Source: Cryptomeria japonica (Eukaryota > Streptophyta > Pinopsida > Cupressales > Cupressaceae). From it: DNA of 64,000 nucleotides. Below the pieces are notes generated by a model. It was not told where the DNA came from. It saw nothing but the letters and a program-made list of their open reading frames with translations, and ran no database searches. Each line of letters begins with the position of its first letter. Position 1 is the first letter of the stretch. The stretch covers positions 217,630,997 through 217,694,996 of the forward strand of contig NC_081406.1 in assembly GCF_030272615.1 (NCBI RefSeq), given 5' to 3'. Of the stretch, positions 1-11,228 are shown in pieces. The position numbers and the translations under genes were made by a program.

Positions 1-1050
1 TTTGAATTTTCTTGCAGTCGCGCTGAAGCTGAGGCGCTCGCGCTAATACGTGAACCAGCGAAAAAACCTTCACAAAAGACTCAAAGTTATATTAAATTTG
101 GGATGTGGGTCACACTGAGCATGCCAAAATGAAGAGGGGTAAATGAATTAGAAGGGAAAATGATCAAAACATAATGAAAATAAACATGAAAATGCTAAAA
201 ACATAAAGAGACCATTTCACCTTGCTATTTTACCTTCTCCTTTAGATTGAGCTTGATGAAGTGAAGGCACTCCTTGATGATGCTCCACTTGATGTGCTCC
301 TTTGATTGCTTGTGATGTGGAATGCTCTCCTTTGTGCTCAACAAGATAGATGGATTATTGGATTGGATTTGAATTAGAAGAGAATGAGAGAAGAAATGGC
401 AACATGACAATGCATGAGAAGTGGATCCATTTGTGAGGAGGATTGGCTCCAATTTATAGATTGGAGAAGGCCAATGGAGGGCCAACATTGATTTGATTAC
501 GAAGGGTTGAGATTGACTTTAGATAGAAGGCATGGATCAAGGGTGCCTTGGGAAAATAAATAGGAATATTAAATTCCTTGGGAAAAAGGGGGGAGAAATT
601 TGAATTTCAAACTTGAGGAATTAAAACTTCTAAAATAAGGATGCATTGATAGATTCAAAGAAATTTGAATTTTATTGAGAGGCTCAATGTTGATGTGACA
701 TGAGTGGGAATTAAAAATAGGAGAATAATGATAAGCATGATTATGAGAGATTCTAGAAGGATTAATTAGGATAAGTGGGATTAGGAAAAGGTGATTTGTA
801 GGAATCAGATGAATAGGTTAATTAATTAGAATTAATTAACTGAGTGGGTTTAAAGGAAATAATTATTGAGATGACTTTAGAAGAATAGGGGAATAATTAA
901 TTTATTTGATAAATTAATTATTGGACTATAGTGACAGGATTAATTAAATTAGATTTAATTGATTTAGAGAGGAATAAGGATAACACAATTAAATTAATTA
1001 ATTATGTTGATAGGCTTAAATAAATTAAATATTAATTTTAGGTGTCTACA
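1..1050 (-). repeat. Partial LTR, probably of a Ty3-gypsy element
   Basis: Read on the minus strand the segment begins TGTAGACACC at 1050, a start typical of plant gypsy LTRs. At exactly that point the LTR of element D resumes (CTTAT at 1051). The sequence is AT-rich with many TTAATTAA-like runs and no credible ORF. The other end lies left of the window, so it may be a solo LTR or the 5' LTR of an element outside. Assignment rests on the terminal motif and the clean break with D; no internal gene is visible. Confidence 0.55.
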
Positions 1051-2094
1051 CTTATTACCAGAACACATAAACCAAATACTAGAATAATAGATATAGCAAT
1101 TAAATATAAGAATAAATCATAGAATAGTTACCATCCATCCATAACACATGACACCAAGATTTGTACATCAAAAACCTAGTAAATAGAAAACCCGCTGTGG
1201 GAAGCCTACCCATAGTCAGATAATACTTCTGCAGTAAGTATGCGATTACAATATGAGGGGCCAGCACATGCAAGAAGGCCAACAACCTAGAGTGTACTGC
1301 TCATCATAAAAAGGAGCCTCACTGACTACAAAAACATCGAACTACAATCTGGAATGAAGAGTGAACTAGAAGTATAGGATCTCCTATGCCTGAGTATAGT
1401 TTCGGTTAAGCTCAATACCAGAGGTCTCAAACCTCTCTTAAAAACTTAATTTGATCCCCTATGATCAACCAAACCTTATGCCAATTATTAAAATATTATC
1501 CGTACACAGATAAACCTATAACCCACATACCATGGTCTATAAAGAGATCTTACATTATATTTATACCAACCCAGGACCTAAACAATTAGTTCGGCCACCA
1601 AAAAGATAATACAATAAGCTCATAACATAAACCTACAATCTAATGATAAGCCAATCATTAAATCTCATTGGTAACACATCAAGAACATCCTCCAACATGT
1701 TACATAAACCGGTTCATAACTTAGATAACACCGGACCCAAAAAAGGTCGCCATAAACCAAATACAACACCACCGATGAACTGGAAAATGAACAAGACAAC
1801 AAATAGCATCCTTAAATCCATCTAGAAATCACACTAACACTAGTTATCATGTGCATCAAAATATCTTCAACAAGGCTATGCCGGTAAAACCCTTACTAGT
1901 GATGAAAAGGCTTACTAGAATAAATCCAAACCAATTCCACAAACCAAATCATACCGGATCATACCGGATCAATATCATAAAATGACTACTCTACCAGAAC
2001 CAACTAGAAACCGATAAACAACCAAAGCAACTGGTGTTGCCATCAATGACAAAAAATCAATGCAACACATAATCAATTCCTCCAAATGCCAATA
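1051..2094 (-). repeat. 3' LTR of D, truncated
   Basis: Matches the LTRs at 13630-14814, 19564-20626 and 27476-28713 along its length, including the blocks around 1125-1210 (ACACCAAGATTTGTAC, GGGAAGCCTACCCA) and 1385-1440. It lacks the last roughly 95 bases of the family LTR, lost where the gypsy LTR (1-1050) abuts. Its outer end is TGCCAATA at 2087-2094, against TGCCAACA in relatives. Confidence 0.8.
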
Positions 2095-2448
2095 ATTTCC
2101 CCCTTTGGCATTGATGGCAACACTTGATGTGAAAAACATCCAAGTGCCAAGAAATACCAAATAAGTCTCCCCCAATGGAACAAAACCAACAATCTCCTAG
2201 AAAATGATATAGCAATGAAGTTATGATCTTCCCCCCTTTAACTAATATTTTGTTAAGCTCTATTTTTGACATATATCTCTCCCCCTTTTACATCAATACC
2301 AAAAAATTTACATAAATATCATAGAAAAATCATAAATCCTCTGAATCTTATAGCTGACTACTCCCCCTGAGTAGTAGCACCACCACATCAATCCAGAATG
2401 AATAATAGCTCTGATAATGCATACCTGACTGATGCCAATCAATATCAC
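2095..2448 (-). promoter_or_regulatory. Polypurine tract region of D
   Basis: Between the RNase H stop and the 3' LTR lie several C-rich runs that are polypurine tracts on the minus strand: next to the LTR at 2095-2106, and further copies near 2168-2172, 2231-2239, 2280-2289 and 2361-2366. Only the LTR-adjacent one should prime plus-strand synthesis. Repeated tracts here are a known Sirevirus feature. Confidence 0.65.
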
Positions 2449-3215
2449 TCAGGTCTCTACTGGAGGGGAAGAAACTCCCAATCTGTCTCTGAAGTACTCA
2501 AATGATTCTTTAGGCAAATATTTAGTGAAAATATCTGCAATCTGCTCTTTAGTGTTCACATAAACTAGTCCGACTTCATTTGCTTCCACCTTTTCCTTCA
2601 AAAAGTTATACTTGATAGATATCTTCTTTGGCTTAGAATGAAATACTAGATTCTTTGATATATCAATAGCAGCGAAGTTGTCATAGTGAATAACTACCGG
2701 TTCATTACAATCCACCTTTATATCCTTCAACATTTGCTTCATCCATAGAACTTGTGTACAGTTAGTAGCAGCAACAACATACTCAGCTTGAGCAGTAGAT
2801 AAAGAAGTGTATGATTTCTTCTTGTTGATCCATGAAACAAGTTTCTTTCTAGGAAAGAAAGCTCCATTGGATGTACTCTTCTGGTCATCAACATCTCCAG
2901 CCCAATCTACATCTTTATATGCACATAATGTAAAGTCATCATTTTTAGGATACAACAAACCATATTTAGTTGTTCCCTCTAAATACCTCCAAATCCTTTT
3001 TGCCACACTCATGATTTTCTCTAGGATCACTCTGATATCTTGATACAATACAAACTGCATTCATTATATCAGGTCTAGTCTAAGTTAAATATAATAAACC
3101 ACCAATCATAGACTTATATCTAGTACAATTTACTGGTGTAGATTCCGCATTCTTTGGTAATTTCTCACTTGTAACCATTGGAATACCCACCAGGTTGGAA
3201 TTTTTCATACCAATA
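2449..3215 (-). pseudogene. D: end of reverse transcriptase plus RNase H
   Basis: A 203-residue open stretch (2449-3060) covers copia RNase H. Visible motifs are YKDVDWAGD (normally YTDADWAGD), DDQKSTSNGAFF, STAQAEYVVAATN, HYDNFAAI and HSKPKKISIKYNFLKE, ending in the usual IADIFTK block. Upstream to about 3215 the RT C-terminus can be read (PMVTSEKL, RYKSMIGGLLYLT) with a stop and a frameshift at the junction. The upstream RT core with the YVDD site is missing. RNase H would remove the RNA strand during reverse transcription; without an RT core the copy is dead. Confidence 0.85.
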
Positions 3216-3492
3216 CAATATGCCATAACCAACTCTCATCAATTTGTGTACTGGTTGCAATGGAAGATATTACCTATAGTTTGAGTATCGGTTGCAATCT
3301 CCAATCCAGATCTGTTGATAATCTTGCATTTTCCATCCTTGAACTGTAACTATAATCCCTTATCCACCAACTATCCTACACTCAAATAACTATGCCTTAA
3401 ACCTTCAACATAATAAAATTTATCAGTATCATTCTTACCATTCAGTGATATAGTTCCTTTTCCCTTGATCATGCATGCTTTGTCATATCCAA
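3216..3492 (-). repeat. Misplaced second copy of D's protease-integrase linker
   Basis: This block repeats the sequence at 4057-4260, from ATGCCATAACCAACTCTC to CATGCATGCTTTG, with scattered differences. It also keeps about 80 bases (near 3335-3410) that the other copy has lost. It sits between RT and integrase, where integrase C-terminus and RT N-terminus should be. It runs on into GTCATATCCAAATC at 3492, the same sequence that follows the G insertion at 12759. Confidence 0.75.
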
Positions 3493-3600
3493 ATCTAAGG
3501 TCCCCATGGAAGGAAATGTGAAAAATGGAATTGCAGGGGATCTAGTGGAGTTTGGAGGAAGATAGAATTAAGATAAAGAAGATATGACTAAAAAATAGTA
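3493..3600. other. Filler of unknown origin in D
   Basis: About 108 purine-rich bases that match nothing else I recognise in the window. They separate the duplicated linker from the integrase fragment and probably mark a repaired break. Confidence 0.5.
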
Positions 3601-4056
3601 TAATTTTTTTTGGCTTTTTGATTCAGCGGATATCTTTATACAATAACTCTTAAATTCACTGGATGTGAATTCTGCACCCTGATCTAACCTTAAGCATTTA
3701 ATCTTCAATCATGTCTATCTCTCAACTTTAGCTTTAAATATTTTAAACTTTTCAAATGCTTCATATTTCTCCCTTAGAAAAGTAACCCACATCATTCTAG
3801 AATAATCATCAATGATTAGCATAAAATATCTATCACCCTGAAAACTTTTGATTCTAGCAAGACCACACAAATCAATATGAATAAGATCAACAATATCATT
3901 AGATTTGTCTTGTATACTCTTAAAATAACTTCTGACTTTCTTTCCCATTTGACATTCCTTACATACCAGATTATAGGGCTTCACAATCTTAGGTATATCT
4001 GTAACTGCCTTAGTAGAACTGATCTTTAAAATGCAATCGAAATTCACATGACACAA
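3601..4056 (-). pseudogene. D: integrase fragment
   Basis: The 113-residue open stretch 3715-4056 reads as the pre-integrase and integrase core of a copia polyprotein: CHVNFDCILKISS, then CKECQMGKK, then HIDLCGLARIKS with the first catalytic Asp, then FMLIIDDYSRMMWVTFL. The frame breaks near 3715; remains of the GGEFT block can be followed to about 3600. The third catalytic residue and the C-terminus are absent because of the rearrangement at 3216-3600. Confidence 0.85.
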
Positions 4057-4260
4057 CCTCTTATGCCATAACCAACTCTCATCAATTTGTGTACTGGTTG
4101 CAATGAAAGATGTTACCTATAGTTTGAGTACCGGTTGCAATCTCCAATCCAAATTTGTTGATAATCTTGCATGCCATAAACCTTCAACATAATAAACTTT
4201 ATCAGTATCATGCTTACCATCTAGTGATATAGTTTCTCTTCCCTTGATCATGCATGCTTT
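4057..4260 (-). pseudogene. D: protease-to-integrase linker
   Basis: Minus-strand sequence equivalent to the segment between protease and integrase in C and M (GRGTISFDGKHNTD, then VYYVEGLKHN in those copies). It continues D's polyprotein from 12759 after the G insertion. It has an internal deletion relative to 3216-3492. The last five bases, GCTTT, are the target duplicate beside G. Confidence 0.7.
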
Positions 4261-5772
4261 TGTTGGCATTTTGGCACCAAGTTATCATTGATGTCAACCA
4301 GCATGATGGATATTCACATAAGGGTAAGCATAAATAATGAAAGCCTACCGGTAAAGTACACACCGGTCTGAAGTTTGGCTTCTTGTTTATGATGAAGTGG
4401 TAGAATGTGAAAGTTGTCACAAACCATTGAGGTGAAGATGTGTTGCCGGTATAGTGTGCTCTATTTGTTGACAGAAGAAGAAAGTTATACCGACAAAGAG
4501 ATGTACTAGTATGTGTTTGCAGGACTGACTATGTGTTGGTGGGCCATGTCTTGATCATTGTGATTCCATGTGGAGTAGAGGTGGCAAACGTGTTGTGGTC
4601 GGTGAAGCCCCAACAACAGGGTCGATGAAATAGATAATCACCATTAATGAAGCAGCCACAAATCATGGGATTGTATCTGACTATTGCAGCTTGAGGAAGA
4701 AAGAACAGCAGAGAAAGATCAAGGAGTAGTTGGCGCTTGAATCAATGCAAAGGAAATCTAATTCAGGAAGTCCTCGAAAAGGAAACTACTAAAGCACTTT
4801 ATGTGTCAACTAATTTCATGGTAGAAGATCTGATTTGAGATGCAATTTCTAGAAAATGTGTGTTGGATAATGGAAACCATGTACAGGTGCATCCTTGAAG
4901 GATAGGTGGTCGATCCAAGATAGGTAGGATTGGGTCTCATGAAGATTGTGCCATAAAAAGGAAACCCTTACTGCTTAGGAGTTTGAATTACGTTTTAGCG
5001 GGAAATCATGAGATAAGAAATGAGAGCTCAAGACAGAACAAGTTGATGTGGGGAAGGAGGACAAGGGTAAAGAGAGTGAGCAAGGAGAAGGATTGCTAGC
5101 CATAGAAAGAGTTCTATGAAAGTTGCATTGTGTGTGAGAAAACATACGGGTGAGATGATTCTACTGACAAAACTATAATATTGCAGTTGAGCCTAACTGG
5201 CAAGGTGTGGCAGAGTAGGTAGCATCCATGTGTGACACAATGTGTTGAGAGACTATGTGAGTGAGGGAGAGAAAGATAACAGAGGCTGAGAATCAAAGAG
5301 AGTAATATCACAACCGGAAGTGTGAGATTCAGTGGAGGAGATAAGACTGTCAACCGACAAAGAGTTTTTTGATCAAAGAGTTGCAGAATTCATTTGCAAC
5401 AAGAAGCCATAATTGTATTCAAATAGTATTTCAATATACATCTCCAAGTTGAAGCTTGGTGCAGGGGTTGGTGCTCCTTGGGTTGGTGCCCAAAATCTTC
5501 GTAAGTTAGTGTTTTACCTGTGAGGCATGGATTGGAGTAGTAGTCTCCAGCAACTTTTCTCACCAAGGTTTTTCTCATATTGGGTTTTCCTCATAAATCT
5601 AGTGTTGTGAGTTACTTGTGTGTGAATGATCTCTTTGGCCTTATTTCTTGTATTACCGGTATGAATGTTTAGTGGTTAAGTGAATAACTAATATTTTGAG
5701 GTTAGATTAGAAAAACAAATAGGTTAGGAACCACTGATTCACCCCCCTCTCAGTGGTATTATGTGTTCAACA
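4261..5772 (+). repeat. 5' LTR of G
   Basis: Starts TGTTGGCATTTTGGCAC and ends GTTCAACA. Paired with 11229-12753 throughout, with small substitutions. The second LTR carries an extra GTTGGTGCTCC repeat near 12430-12475. Near the 3' end is the block GATTCACCCCCCTCTCAGTG, shared with the other copia LTRs in the window. Confidence 0.9.
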
Positions 5773-5774
5773 AT

Positions 5775-5786
5775 TGGTATCAAATC
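5775..5786 (+). other. Primer binding site of G
   Basis: TGGTATCAAATC, two bases after the LTR, complementary to the 3' end of initiator tRNA-Met with small mismatches. Confidence 0.85.
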
Positions 5787-5838
5787 CTAGGTTCTCAGTT
5801 ATCTTTAAACCTTGGGTAGATTTTGGACTTTGAACACA

Positions 5839-7425
5839 ATGGCAAGAAGTGAGTCTGATTCCTCAAAAGCCCCCATGTTTGATGGATCCAACTATGCCTT
5901 TTGGAGCATAAGAATGGAGACCTATATTTCCTCTCTTGGTTTTGATGTGTGGATGTTGGTCAAGAATGGGTATGGTGTTCGTAATGCTCCTCCCTCTGAT
6001 CCGGATGCAAAAAAGGAGTATGAGAATAATGCAAATGAAAAACATCCTATCTTGAGTGGACTGTCCGATAATGAATTTGTCAAAGTCATACACTATGTTT
6101 CAGCAAAGGAGACATGGGACAAATTGTAGAGGTTGTTTGAAGGAGATGCAAAATTCAAAGAATCCAAGCTACAAACACTAAGGGGCCACCTTGAAAGCAT
6201 CAAAATGAAAGATGATGAAAAGGTTGCAGACTATCTTCAGAGATTTGATGAAACTGTGAATACTATTAGAGGACTTGGAGAAGAGATTGTAGATGAGATT
6301 ATTGTCAAGAAGATACTTAGATCTCTCACTCCCAAATATGATACTAAGGTGTTAGCCATAGAAGAAGCCATGGATCTGAAGACTTTTACAATGGATGAGT
6401 TATTTGGCTCTCTGACAGCCTATGAGGTGAGAACAACCGGTGATACTTCCTTAAGGAAAGAAGCATCATTCAACATCACCAACAAGTGCAAAGAAGCTGC
6501 TACTCATAAAGAATCTAGTGAAGACTCTGATGTAGAAGTAGAAAACTTTGTCAGGAAGCTCAAAATAGGATCCAGTCAGAACAAATGAAAGCTACCACTT
6601 AAATGCTTCAACTGTGGGAAGGTAGTACACTTCACTGCAAATTGTCCTCACAAAGAAACCGGTGGAGATGAGTCAAGAGAGTTTAGAAGAACTGGCGGCA
6701 AAGAAAGAGAAAGGAATGATTACCGGCAGGGAAGGAGAGGCTACCAGAACTAGAATAGCCTATATACCATTGAGGATGACACAACAGATGACGAAAATGC
6801 ATCAGAAGATGATTACCATGAGAATGAAAAAAAAGTCAATCTCTTCATGGCACTTGACAGACCAGCTGATGAACATGAGGAAGAAGAGGATATTGAAGAT
6901 GAAGTGGATTTGGAGAGTGAACTTATTAGTGCGCTTGAATAATTGAGTAAAACAAGAAGAGAAATCGAGAGGGTTAAGCTTGTTGCAGTAGATGAACAAT
7001 ATCTCATGAAGTAGCCTCTGGATGAGTCCGGTCAAGTCATATTTGACTTGAAACTGTAGCTGGAAGAAACTAAGAGGACTTGTGAATCTATAGCCTCTGA
7101 TCTAACAAAGAAAGAAAAGGAGCATCGAGAGCTAGAAGCAGAAATAGTAAAGCTCATAAAGGAGCTTGAAGAAAGTAAGGAAGAAATAAAAATAAGGAGC
7201 AAGTATGAAGGCAACACTCAGGCCTTAGATAAGATGTTGAGCAAACAAAATCAATCCAAAGAAACTGGTGGCTTAGGATTTGAAGAAGGTCAAAGTTCAA
7301 CCCACAAAGATAAATCTAGCAAAGAAATAATGTTCACCTCTTCAATTAAAGGTGAAGAAAAGAAGACATTCACTGTAGGCAATGATATCGGCAAAAGGAC
7401 ATATGCAAATGCTGTTGGAAATTGA
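5839..7425 (+). pseudogene. G: extended gag with coiled coil and zinc knuckle
   Basis: The likely start is ATG 5839 (MARSESDSS), after an upstream in-frame ATG at 5812. The N-terminal gag domain has FDGSNYAFWSIRMETYI, then WDKL followed by a TAG (6127-6129). The same frame goes on with LFEGDAKFKESKL...YLQRFDETVNTIRGLG, typical of the UBN2-type copia gag. A CX2CX4HX4C knuckle (CFNCGKVVHFTANC) lies at 6604-6645. After it comes an acidic block with FMALDRPADE, then a Glu/Lys-rich coiled coil (about 6945-7230) and a LDKMLSKQNQSKETGGLGFE motif, as in Sirevirus gags. Stops at 6127, 6586, near 6750, 6940, 7012 and 7057 break it. It would form the particle and bind RNA. Confidence 0.85.
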
Positions 7426-8325
7426 CACTCAAATCGGTATACAAAAATGAACTAGAGGCCACACTTCTTGTACCAACATACAGACCCAAGGAGAAATGCA
7501 AGAATTGACCATGAATGATTCACCAGACTCAACAACATGAAGGGAAGACCCCCAATGAGGTAGTTCCATTCAGGACCAAGACAACCCAACTGGTATTTTT
7601 CAAACTTTCATGGTTATCGTTATCGATGTAACAAATTTGGGCACAGAATAGCTGACTATAGGTTAATCAATAAGCCCTCTATGAGTTATGAAAGTAAAAA
7701 TCCATTTAATGCACTCTGAGATATGAATGTTGTCTGCTATCAGTGCAATGGATATGGTCATAATAATTTTGATTGTAGGAAGAATAAACCAGTACCCTAC
7801 AATAATTTTAAGGACGTCCCCTTAAATGAAACTGTAAAATACTATAATAGTCAATAATTTGGACACATATTAAAGTTATGCAAAAATAGGAAGATCAAGA
7901 AGATGAAGGCAAATCTGGATCAAGAGCTAGTAATTGAACCTGAGCTCAATATAGCAGCTGACAAGAAGAAGGAAATCAAACCAGTTTGGGTTGAGAAAGA
8001 AAAGGAAAAGGCAGAATCAAGTCTCATAGTACAAACTGCCTTACATGGTGAAAGGAAAAATATATGGGTGGTAGATAGTGGTTGTTCAAACCATATAAAT
8101 GGTGATAAAAAGAAATTAATTAAACTTGAAGACTGGAATGCTGGATCAGTAAGGTTTGGAGACAATTCCTCCATCAAAATAAAGGGAAAAGGAACTCTAA
8201 GCATTGATGGAAAACTGAAGGCACATGATGTATATTATGTGGAAGGCCTAGAGCATAATCTGCTGAGTGTGAGTCAGATGTGTGGCAAAGGTTACAAATT
8301 CACCTTTGGCTCAACCGATTGCTAA
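7426..8325 (+). pseudogene. G: second zinc-knuckle region and aspartic protease
   Basis: Frame 1 continues with stops. There are one clear additional knuckle (CYQCNGYGHNNFDC, about 7737-7778) and two degenerate ones (YRCNKFGHRIADYR about 7620-7660, and one near 7845-7880). The 140-residue stretch from 7903 has the protease active site WVVDSGCSNHI with catalytic Asp intact, then VRFGDNSSIKIKGKGTL and VYYVEGLEHNLLSVSQM. The protease would cut the polyprotein. Ends at TAA 8323-8325, in frame with the integrase stretch. Confidence 0.85.
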
Positions 8326-9425
8326 ATAAAGAAATATAGTATGAGTAAATTTGTGGAAGAAGAAAAGAGAATAGATGGAAATGTTTATAATCTAAAGGAA
8401 TGTTATGAGTCCCAATGTATGTTAGGACAAGTAGATGAAAGTTGGTTGTGGGATAGATTAGGCCACATAAATTTTGATAACTTACTTGCAGTAAGCAAAA
8501 AGGGTTGTGTGGGGAATATTCCACCCATCATCAAGTTGGTAAACACATTTTTTGATGAATGTGTAAAAGGCAAGCAAACTAAAGTGAGTTTCATGACAAA
8601 GGAGCACAACACCTAAATACCACTTGAAATCGTGCATATAGATCTATGTGGTCCAACTCAAACAAGAGCACTTACCAGTGAAAGATACTTTATGGTCTTC
8701 ATTGATGACTACTCAAGAATTACATGGGTCACCTTTCTACAAGATAAATCACAAGCATTCGTAAGATTCGAGATCTTTTAGAAGATGGTGCAAAAGGAAA
8801 GTGGGTACAGATTAAAATTGATAAGATCAAATAGGGGTGGAGAATTTACATCAAATGAATTTGAAGAATATTGTGAAAAACATGGAATTAGAAGGCAATA
8901 CTATGCTCCCAGGACACCACAGCAAAATGGTGTGGTAGAAAGGAAGAATAGGACAGTCAAGAAGATGGCCAAAACCATGTTAAATGAGGCCATTCTACCA
9001 AACACATACTAGAAAGAAGTTGTTCATACTACTGCATATACTTTGAACTAGGTTCAATTAAGAACAAACAACAAAATGACACCTTATGAGTTATGGTATG
9101 ACCGAAATCCATCACTCAAATACTTCAAAGTATTTGGAAGAAAGTGCTTTATCAGGATAGATATGGATGGTCTAGGATGTTTTGACTCCAGGAGTGATGA
9201 AGGAATCTTCCTTGGTTACTCATCCAACAGAAAATCCTACAAATGCTACAATAAAATACTAAGAATAGTCATTGAGAGTGTGCATGTAAAAGTTGATGAA
9301 GATATGCACAAAGGATATCAACCACAAGTTAACCGGTATGATGACTCTGGTGATGAAAATGATGAAGTTCAGTTAGATACTGATCTAGAGGTAGCATCCA
9401 AGAAGGTCCCAACCGGTATGTACAA
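8326..9425 (+). pseudogene. G: integrase
   Basis: Pre-integrase region WLWDRLGHINFDNLL and DECVKGKQTK lead into the catalytic core: HIDLCGPTQTR (first Asp), FIDDYSRITWVTFL, then RSNRGGEFTSNEF, where the second catalytic Asp is replaced by Asn (GAT to AAT). The third residue, Glu, is intact in QQNGVVERKNRT. The C-terminal part has TPYELWYDRNPSLKYFKVFG and GIFLGYSSNRKSYKCYN. TAG or TAA codons occur at 8614, 8779, 9010 and 9049. The D-to-N change alone would abolish strand transfer. Confidence 0.9.
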
Positions 9426-10390
9426 CTGAATCACCCGAAAGAGCAAATTTTGGGAAATAAGAGTGATGGTGTGCAGAATAGAAGAAGACTTGCCCGGAAT
9501 GATGAATAAGTCAACCTATGCCTCATGAATGAAGTTGAACCCAAAACATTCAATGAGGCTAGCAAAAGACAAGAATGGATGGATGCCATGGAAGAAGAAC
9601 TGCAATAGATTGAGAAGAACAAGACATGGGAATTAGTCCCCACACCGGAAGACAAGAACATCATTGGCACAAAATGGGTATACAGGAATAAGATGAATGA
9701 AGAAGGTAAGATTGTTATGCATAAAGCTAGACTAGTGTGCAAAGGCTACTCTTAGGTAGAGGGAATTGACTTTGAAGAAACATTTGCACCGGTAGATAGA
9801 TTAGAAGCAATTAGAATGTTTCTACCCTTCTATGCTTACAAAGGTTATAAAGTATACCAAATAGATGTAAAATATGCCTTTCTAAATGGAAATTTGGAAG
9901 AAGTGTACATGCAGCAACCAGAAGGGCTTCTGCTGCATGATGATGAGACATTTGTGTGCAAGTTGAAGAAGGCCTTGTATGGTCTAAAGAAAGCTCCTAG
10001 AGCATGGTATTCAATATTAGATCAGTACCTAAAGGAGCAGAGATTCAAAAAGGGGAGTGCAGATAGCAATTTATACATAAAGAAAGATGGAAACCGCATG
10101 ATCATTGTGGTTGTGTATGTAGATGACATTATCTTTAGAGGCAACAAGGACACTCTCTGTAAAGAATTTGATAATCAAATATAGTCAAAATTTGAGATGT
10201 CAATGCTTGGTGAATTGATATACTTCCTTGGTTTGTAGATATTACAGCAAGATAAAGGAATCTTTATCTCACAAGTCATGTATGCAAAGGAGATGCTGAA
10301 GAAATTCCAACTAAAAAATTTTAAACTGGCAGGTACCTCCATGGTGACCGACATCAAATTGAGAAAGAATGATGAATCATTGGTGGTGGA
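9426..10390 (+). pseudogene. G: reverse transcriptase
   Basis: Reading moves from frame 1 to frame 3 at about 9420-9427: the earlier frame ends at TGA 9427, while LNHPKEQILGNKSDGV reads from 9426. RT motifs follow: [64 protein letters not shown] and the catalytic YVDDIIF (about 10117-10137). Stops at 9508, 9606, 9753, 10182, 10236 and 10392. It would copy the RNA to cDNA in the particle. Confidence 0.9.
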
Positions 10391-11063
10391 TTAGACTCTA
10401 TATAGATCCATGATAGGCAGTCTACTATATCTAACTGCTTCAAGACCGGATATAGTTGAGGCAGTGTGCATGGTGGCTAGATTCCAAGCTGCACCAAAGC
10501 AGTCACATATGAATGTTGTTAGCAGAATTTTTAGGTATCTACAAGGAACACTCAGCTATGGTTTGTGGTATCCTAAACAAGGAGATTTTATCTTGGAAAC
10601 ATACACTGATGCTGATTGGGCAGGATGCATTGATGATAAAAAGAGCACAAGTGGTGGTGCATTCTTTCTAGGTGACCGGTTGGTCTCATGGCATAGCAAG
10701 AAGCAGGACTCAATCTCTCTATCTACTGCTGAAGCTGAGTACATTGTTGCTGCTACATGTTGCTCTCAGGTGCTTTGGATGAAGAAGACTCTCAAAGACA
10801 TACAGGTGGACATCACTGATCCTATTGTCATCTGGTGTGACAATTCGAGTGTAATCAACGTAGAAAAGAATCCAATCATGCATTCTAGAACAAAGCACAT
10901 TGCTATCAAGTATCACTTTCTCAAAGAGAAGGTCGAAGGACAGGAGGTAAGGATGGATTATGTTCCTACTGGTGAACAAGTAGCAGATATTTTCACCAAA
11001 CCATTACCAGTAAGGACTTTTGAGTACCTCCGACACAAGTTGGGAGTTGTGTCATCTATCTAG
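10391..11063 (+). pseudogene. G: RNase H and end of pol
   Basis: The longest intact piece of G (217 codons from 10410). SMIGSLLYLTASRPDI and RIFRYLQGTLSYGLWYPK are followed by RNase H motifs YTDADWAGC, DDKKSTSGGAFFLG, STAEAEYIVAATC, WCDNSSVI, HSRTKHIAIKYHFLKE and ADIFTKPLP. Ends at TAG 11061-11063. All core acidic residues look present. Confidence 0.9.
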
Positions 11064-11228
11064 GCAGGCTTTATGTGGCTTAGGGGGAGCTGATACTGGT
11101 CAAAGAGGGATCTTGGTATGGATCAAATGGGGAGTGTACAGTACCCTTTGTCATTGTGTCAAAGGGGGAGAAATGTACCGGTATGGAGTGTATCATGAGA
11201 AGTTGACATCAATGCCAAAGGGGGAGAT
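11064..11228 (+). promoter_or_regulatory. Polypurine tracts of G
   Basis: Three purine runs in 165 bases: TTAGGGGGAGC near 11080-11090, AAAGGGGGAGAA near 11162-11173 and AAAGGGGGAGAT at 11217-11228 directly before the LTR. The last is the priming site; the others are the extra copies found in Sireviruses. Confidence 0.75.

Noticed and set aside
6662-6946. Methionine-rich 94-codon ORF
   Set aside because: Wrong frame; G's gag frame through the same bases gives the expected acidic and coiled-coil sequence.
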